A DNA stretch of 64,000 nucleotides, taken from JAFCUW01 sp049897565. Its GTDB lineage: Bacteria; Pseudomonadota; Gammaproteobacteria; Burkholderiales; Burkholderiaceae_D. The stretch's first letter is position 1; every line of letters starts with the position of its first letter. The position numbers and the translations under genes are program-made. The notes beneath the pieces were generated by a model. The model did no database searches and had not been told where the DNA came from. It was given only the letters and a program-made list of their open reading frames with translations. Of this stretch, positions 60,701 through 64,000 are shown piece by piece. The stretch spans positions 1 to 64,000 of the forward strand of contig NZ_JAFCWM010000004.1 of assembly GCF_049897565.1 (NCBI RefSeq), in the 5' to 3' direction.

Positions 60701-62289
60701 GCCTGGCCATCTCGCGCCGCCTGGTTGCGATGATGGGCGGGCAAATCGCCGTGACCAGCGCGCTCGGCGCCGGCAGCGACTTCGTCGTGTCCTTGCCATT
60801 GGCGGTGGCGCCGGCCGATGCCGTCGGCGCCGTGTCGGCGTTGCCGGCGCTGCGCGTGCTGGTCGCCGACAGCGCCGCGGCCAGCGCCGCCGTGCTCGGC
60901 GCGGCGCTGGCCGCGCTCGGCTGCCACGCCGCGATGCTGGCGCCGCAGCGGGGCGGCGTCGCCGCCGCCGTTGCCGCGGCGGCGCCGGCGCAGGTCGTCC
61001 TGCTCGACCTGGGGCTGGCCGGCGACGATCCCGCGGCGCTCATCGAAACGCTGCGCGGCGGCACCAAGTGCGCCGTCGTGCTCATGCTCAGCGCGTATGA
61101 GCGCGCCGTGTTCGACTTCGACCCGGCCGCGCTGGGCGCCGATGCGGTGCTCGACAAGCCGGTCACGCCGGCGCCGTTGCGCAGCTGCCTGGCGGCGATC
61201 CTGGCGCGCAAGGGCGGCGGCGGCGGCGCCGCCGGCGCGCGCGCCGCGCCCGCCCCGAGCGTCACGCTGCTGCTGGTGGAAGACAATCTGCTCAACCAGG
61301 CGGTCGGCCGGCGCTTGCTCGAGGCGGCGGGCGCCCGGGTCGAGATTGCCGGCAACGGCCAGATCGCCGTCGACATGCTGCGCGCCGACCCTGGCCGCTT
61401 TGCGCTGGTGCTGCTCGACATCCAGATGCCGGTGATGGACGGCTTCCAGGCGATTGCACTGATCCGCGGCGAACTGGCGCTGGACCTGCCGGTGCTGGCG
61501 ATGACGGCCGGCGTGATGGAACACGAGCGCGAGCGCTGCATCGCGGCCGGCATGAACGGCTTCATCGCCAAGCCGCTCGACGCCGAACGGTTGCTCGAGG
61601 AAATCGCGCGCCACCTGCCGCCGGCCGATGCGGCGCCGGCCGCAGCGCCGCCAGACGCCGCCGCGGGCGACGCCGACGGCGTGTTCGACGTCAGCAGCCT
61701 GGTCGACGAGGCCGACGCCGACGACGGCAACGCCCGCATCATGGCTTCACTGATCGGCGCGCTGGTCGATGCGGGCAGCGGGGAGCTTGACCAGGTCGCC
61801 GATGCCTGGCGCGAACAGCGTCTGCCGGCGGCGGCGCGCACGCTGCACGGCCTGCGCGGCTCGATCGGTTCGCTGGGTGCGTGGCGCTTCGCCGCTGCCG
61901 CGCTGGCGCTGGAGCGGGCCCTGCACGCGACCCCTGGCGACCATGCGCGGCTCGACCAGCTGCTGCTGAGCGCGCAGGCCGAACTCGGCGCGACCTTGCA
62001 CGCGGCAGCGGCGTGGCTGGCGCGGCGCCGGCAGCCGGCGGCCGCCGCGGCGGTTGCCGGCGACGAGCTCAGCCGCCTTGGCCTGCTGCTCGGCGAGCGC
62101 AACCTTGCCGCCTGCGAGCTGTTTGCCCGCATCGAGCCTGGGCTGGCGCCGCTGGTCGGCGCCGAAGTGGCGCAGCAGTTGCGCCTGGCCATGCGCGTAC
62201 TTGACTTCGAAAGCGCGGCCGCACTGCTCGCCGGCGACCCGGCCGCATACCTTCGCAGTCAGGCAGCGATGCTGGGCGCCTCCTCCTGA
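57727..62289 (+). CDS. MASE1-CHASE-PAS hybrid histidine kinase with two receivers and HPt-like end
   Basis: A 1520-residue phosphorelay kinase; GTG start at 57727 with AAGGAG upstream. MASE1 membrane domain about 8-300; helix near 310; periplasmic CHASE domain about 340-560 ('YPGFQVLGVARRVRDRA'); helix near 605. PAS about 650-775; HisKA with 'FVANMSHELRTPLNAVLGMA' (His near 808); HATPase ('VNLAGNAVKF', 'FGGTGLGLAISRRLVAMMGG'). The first receiver (about 1040-1155) is atypical, with 'VLVADSA' where the acidic pair is expected. The second is canonical ('LLLVEDNLLNQAVGRR', 'LLDIQMPVMDG'). The C-terminal helical region has 'ARTLHGLRGSIGSLG', which fits an HPt phospho-His. A receiver gene follows. 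Confidence 0.92.
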   Translation: MHSNRWLRILLANLALAAVYYGMARLGLMLAFESTNVSPLWPPSGIALAALLLVGRHVWPGVMLGAFSANLVVFLGNGQLGAGAALATSLAIAAGNTIEALVAAWLLQRLAAPAHLLGKPEHTYPFVGATAFAAAAAALIGTTSLLWAGIVSPSAVPMIAATWWVGDLAGMLIVVPLLLAWRAAPAPRVSGRLRAGAELLALLAVLVALLYQPPDGGQRIWLFALLVCVGWAALRYGRRSATLVVLVVAGASVLATTQGLGPFAAGSRNEALFGLEVFIGLFSTVGILLAADAETRARRDSGLGGWLHWAVLAGTMLLTLVAWQYVTEETEQRAAERFRVEIEEARRRVADRIDAYAQILHSGRALLTATPGLVAAGWGDFVRAVDVDKKYPGFQVLGVARRVRDRAALERQMHAAGYPEYAIWPAGQRESYVAVVMVEPFAGRNLRAFGFDMNSEPVRRAALTRAMQSDALAVSGKLTLVQEVGNDRQAGFLMYLPVYRRGAPHATAEQRHAAVESYVYGAFRMNDLMRGILGAEAPAVSIELFDGVGTTAAARMFASAPAARSVDRAAAAYAGTTSVAVGDTFWTLRVSSLPAFESAIDRAKGLIVLFAGTLIALLLFGMMRALRQTSEDALALATSIKGALRQSEHRFAILVDSASEFSIIATDLDGVIEVFSVGAERMLGYDANELVGVASPALLHEPDELAARALVLSAELGEPVAGFEVLVAKARRGHAETGEWTYRRKDGARLPVQLTVSAIRDAEGAVIGFLGIARDITEQKRIDQDLRVALTRADAGSRAKGEFVANMSHELRTPLNAVLGMAQLLQRTALNDGQRRDVDVIRSAGAALLAILNDILDFSKIEAGKMALACMPLRLEDVAASLATMMSLNAREKPLVLTISLDAALPPVLLGDALRLQQVLVNLAGNAVKFTEHGHVAVRLRSAGRRDDTVTLEMSIQDSGIGMNAEQLDGVFSEFAQADSSTTRRFGGTGLGLAISRRLVAMMGGQIAVTSALGAGSDFVVSLPLAVAPADAVGAVSALPALRVLVADSAAASAAVLGAALAALGCHAAMLAPQRGGVAAAVAAAAPAQVVLLDLGLAGDDPAALIETLRGGTKCAVVLMLSAYERAVFDFDPAALGADAVLDKPVTPAPLRSCLAAILARKGGGGGAAGARAAPAPSVTLLLVEDNLLNQAVGRRLLEAAGARVEIAGNGQIAVDMLRADPGRFALVLLDIQMPVMDGFQAIALIRGELALDLPVLAMTAGVMEHERERCIAAGMNGFIAKPLDAERLLEEIARHLPPADAAPAAAPPDAAAGDADGVFDVSSLVDEADADDGNARIMASLIGALVDAGSGELDQVADAWREQRLPAAARTLHGLRGSIGSLGAWRFAAAALALERALHATPGDHARLDQLLLSAQAELGATLHAAAAWLARRRQPAAAAAVAGDELSRLGLLLGERNLAACELFARIEPGLAPLVGAEVAQQLRLAMRVLDFESAAALLAGDPAAYLRSQAAMLGASS

Positions 62290-62316
62290 TCGACGATTCT
62301 GACAAGGCCGCTTCCC

Positions 62317-62724
62317 ATGGATGACAACCGGATCACCGTGTACATAATTGACGACAATGAAATGGCGCGCTCTTTGCTGCACATGATCGTCCAGGGCGAG
62401 CAGTTCAACGTCATCGGCAGCGCCGCCGGCGCCGCCAGCGGCCTGGCCGGTGCGCTGGCGCTGCGGCCCGACATCGTCTGCCTCGATATCCAGATGCCCG
62501 ATGGCGATGGCCTCGACCTGCTCGAGACGTTTTCGCGTCGCCTGCCGCGCACGGTGGTCCTGATGGTGACAGCATGCAATGACGTCACCAGCGTGCAAGC
62601 GGCGTTCAAACGCGGCGCGAAGGGATTCATCCTCAAACCGTTTACCAGTGGCACCGTGCTCGACAAGCTTGAGACGGCAGCGAAGTTGCTGGCGGCGCCA
62701 AGCGGGGGTGGCGCGCGCGGCTGA
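62317..62724 (+). CDS. Stand-alone response regulator receiver protein
   Basis: A 135-residue single receiver domain: acidic pair in 'VYIIDDNEMARSLL', phospho-Asp in 'IVCLDIQMPDGDGLDLL' near residue 57, Thr in 'VLMVTACND' and Lys in 'GFILKPFTSG'. There is no output domain, so it probably relays phosphate or binds a target like CheY. It lies 27 bases after the hybrid kinase, likely its phosphorelay partner. Confidence 0.92.
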   Translation: MDDNRITVYIIDDNEMARSLLHMIVQGEQFNVIGSAAGAASGLAGALALRPDIVCLDIQMPDGDGLDLLETFSRRLPRTVVLMVTACNDVTSVQAAFKRGAKGFILKPFTSGTVLDKLETAAKLLAAPSGGGARG

Positions 62725-62989
62725 CCGGCACAGCATGCCATGGGGCGTCACTGGTACTGACTTGTAACCATGAGTGTGGCAAATCGACATCAGTTTCCAC
62801 CAGCGTGCGCCCAGCAACCCTGTACACGCCGGCGCCATTGCGCTACTATTTGTATCTTTTTGATCTGCACCAACTGCGGTCCCCAAGCTCTGGGCCGCGC
62901 ACGACTGACGCACAACGGCGCCATCGTCGAACCACCCCGGCCCGCTGTGCTGGCAAGCGCGTTTCGCCTGACAAACCCCAGTTTTCCCC

Positions 62990-63560
62990 TTTGGCCGCTC
63001 GCTGCCGCGGTCGCCGCGCGGCTGGCCGCGGCCGTCACAGTCGATCGCAGTGCTTGCAGTTCGTGCCGTATTTCCAGGCGCAGTGCGATGCATCGGGCAA
63101 CGTCTCGGGCGCCGAGCTGCTGCTGCGCTGGCACGATCCAGTTTGCCTGCTGGGCCGGGCAGTCCTCGACCGCACGGTTGACCGTGGCGGTCGATGTCAG
63201 CGCCGCGCAATTGCGCGCCCTGGAATTCGTGGCGCTGATAGAACTGGCTCTTGCCCGCGTCGGCGCCGATCCGCACCTGCTCAACCTGGAGCTGACGGAA
63301 AGTATTTTGCCCGGTCGTTTGTGCGCGACATCACCAGCAGCGCCAGCGACAGGGCGATCGTGCACAGCATCGTCAGCCCGACCGATAGCCTGGCGTTTGC
63401 GGTGATGGCGGAAGGGGTAGAAACGCTGGCGCAGCTGGTGGTGCCCAGGGAGCTTGGCCGCGATGATTTCCAGGGCTGTCTGCTGGGCGGAAAATTGTTA
63501 GCCAAAGCGACGAATCGGGCTGGAATTGTTATACAATTAATAGTATTTTCGGGGCGAATG
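62990..63560 (+). pseudogene. Decayed EAL-domain (c-di-GMP phosphodiesterase) gene
   Basis: Three EAL segments survive in different frames. They are 'LQFVPYFQAQCDASGNVSGA' with 'ELLLRWHDP' (the EAL motif reads ELL), then 'VAVDVSAAQLRALEFVALIE' with 'LLNLELTES', then 'FVRDITSSASDRAIVHSI' with 'VMAEGVETLAQLVV'. The segment between LTES and FVRDI, which normally holds the catalytic DDFGTG loop and the conserved Lys, is missing. At least two frameshifts are present, so no enzyme can be made. The 265 bases upstream of it (62725-62989) show no gene I can support. Confidence 0.8.
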
Positions 63561-63595
63561 CCGCGGCGGATAGCGGGTCGCAGCGTAAGGACGAC

Positions 63596-64000
63596 ATGCA
63601 TACAGTTGTTTCAAAATCGCAAGGCAGCAACCGCGGCGAAGCGCTGATTCTCATCGTCGACGACGTTGCGGCGAATATCACCTTGTTGGGCAAGGCGGTC
63701 GAGGGCCTGGCGCAGGTCGTGTTCGCCACCGACGGGATCGCCGCGCTCGAACTGGCATTCAGTCGCGCGCCCGACGTGATCCTGCTCGACATCGAGATGC
63801 CGGGCATGGATGGGTACGCCGTCTGCAAGGCGCTGAAGGCGTCGCCGCGCACGGCCGGCTGCGCCATCATCTTCGTCACCGGCCACGACAGCGCGGTGCA
63901 CGAACTGGCATCATTGAACGAAGGCGCGGTCGATTTTGTGCAAAAGCCGTTCAACCTGGCGGTGGTGCGCGCGCGCGTGCGCACCCATCTGGAACTGGGC
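63596..64000 (+). CDS. Response regulator, cut by the window edge
   Basis: 135 codons of an open frame starting at the ATG at 63596 (AAGG upstream). The receiver domain is complete: 'ILIVDDVAANITLLGKAVEG', Asp65 in 'VILLDIEMPGMDGYAVCKAL', 'IIFVTGHDS' and 'GAVDFVQKPFNLAVVRARVR'. This receiver type usually precedes a GGDEF or HD-GYP output domain, so a c-di-GMP enzyme likely continues beyond 64000 (inference). Confidence 0.88.
   Translation, partial: MHTVVSKSQGSNRGEALILIVDDVAANITLLGKAVEGLAQVVFATDGIAALELAFSRAPDVILLDIEMPGMDGYAVCKALKASPRTAGCAIIFVTGHDSAVHELASLNEGAVDFVQKPFNLAVVRARVRTHLELG

Noticed and set aside
58321..61614. Minus-strand open frame of nearly 1100 codons antisense to the hybrid kinase
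   Set aside because: Same cause; composition is dominated by Arg, Gln and Ala and no domain is recognisable.

Overview
The window is GC-rich, densely packed chromosomal DNA with many 1-11 base gene overlaps. It looks like a betaproteobacterium of the Oxalobacteraceae (Massilia, Duganella or Janthinobacterium type). This is inferred from the phasin, from the Burkholderiales-like gene runs ppiA-ppiB-lpxH/cysS and accA-tilS-lysC-tRNA-Ser, and from the style of the intergenic repeats. No rRNA gene or marker that would settle the genus is present.

Layout. 0.1-3.9 kb: two very small genes, then an envelope-stress-like unit of two LiaF-like membrane proteins, a LytS-type kinase and a LytTR regulator. 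3.9-7.9 kb: a leftward two-gene DNA-repair operon behind a near-perfect LexA box. It encodes a FAN1-type VRR-NUC nuclease and an iron-sulfur helicase with a RecB-like nuclease domain. 7.9-24.1 kb: a type VI secretion locus with a TagX-like M15 peptidase, tssM, tagF, an OmpA-like protein, tssL (opposite strand), a lipoprotein, tssB, tssC, hcp, tssE, an STY0301-like protein, tssH and tssA. tssF, tssG, tssJ, tssK and vgrG are not in it. 24.1-32.6 kb: phasin, a small exported protein, a PAS-GAF kinase, a metal-binding HMA protein, two identical tRNA-Leu genes, rnr-rlmB and cysE-yceH.

32.6-35.4 kb is an accessory island, partly AT-rich. A 45-residue peptide with a double-glycine leader and a CPBP-family membrane protease sit between two pieces of a decayed IS4/Tn5-like transposase. 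Nearby is the C-terminal end of a peptide-exporting ABC transporter. This looks like a broken bacteriocin locus and is the most interesting part of the window.

35.4-38.8 kb: a GntR-controlled ABC exporter with two tandemly duplicated permeases. 38.8-42.7 kb: ferric-iron ABC uptake genes with two Fur-like boxes. 42.7-51.0 kb: housekeeping genes (lpxH, ppiB, ppiA, cysS, a DNA glycosylase, accA, tilS, lysC, tRNA-Ser). 51.0-64.0 kb: a signalling island containing an IS1595 remnant, a frameshifted periplasmic binding protein, a membrane kinase, a kinase pseudogene, a 1520-residue MASE1-CHASE hybrid kinase, a stand-alone receiver, a decayed EAL domain and a receiver cut by the window edge. Three of these seven signalling genes are visibly broken.
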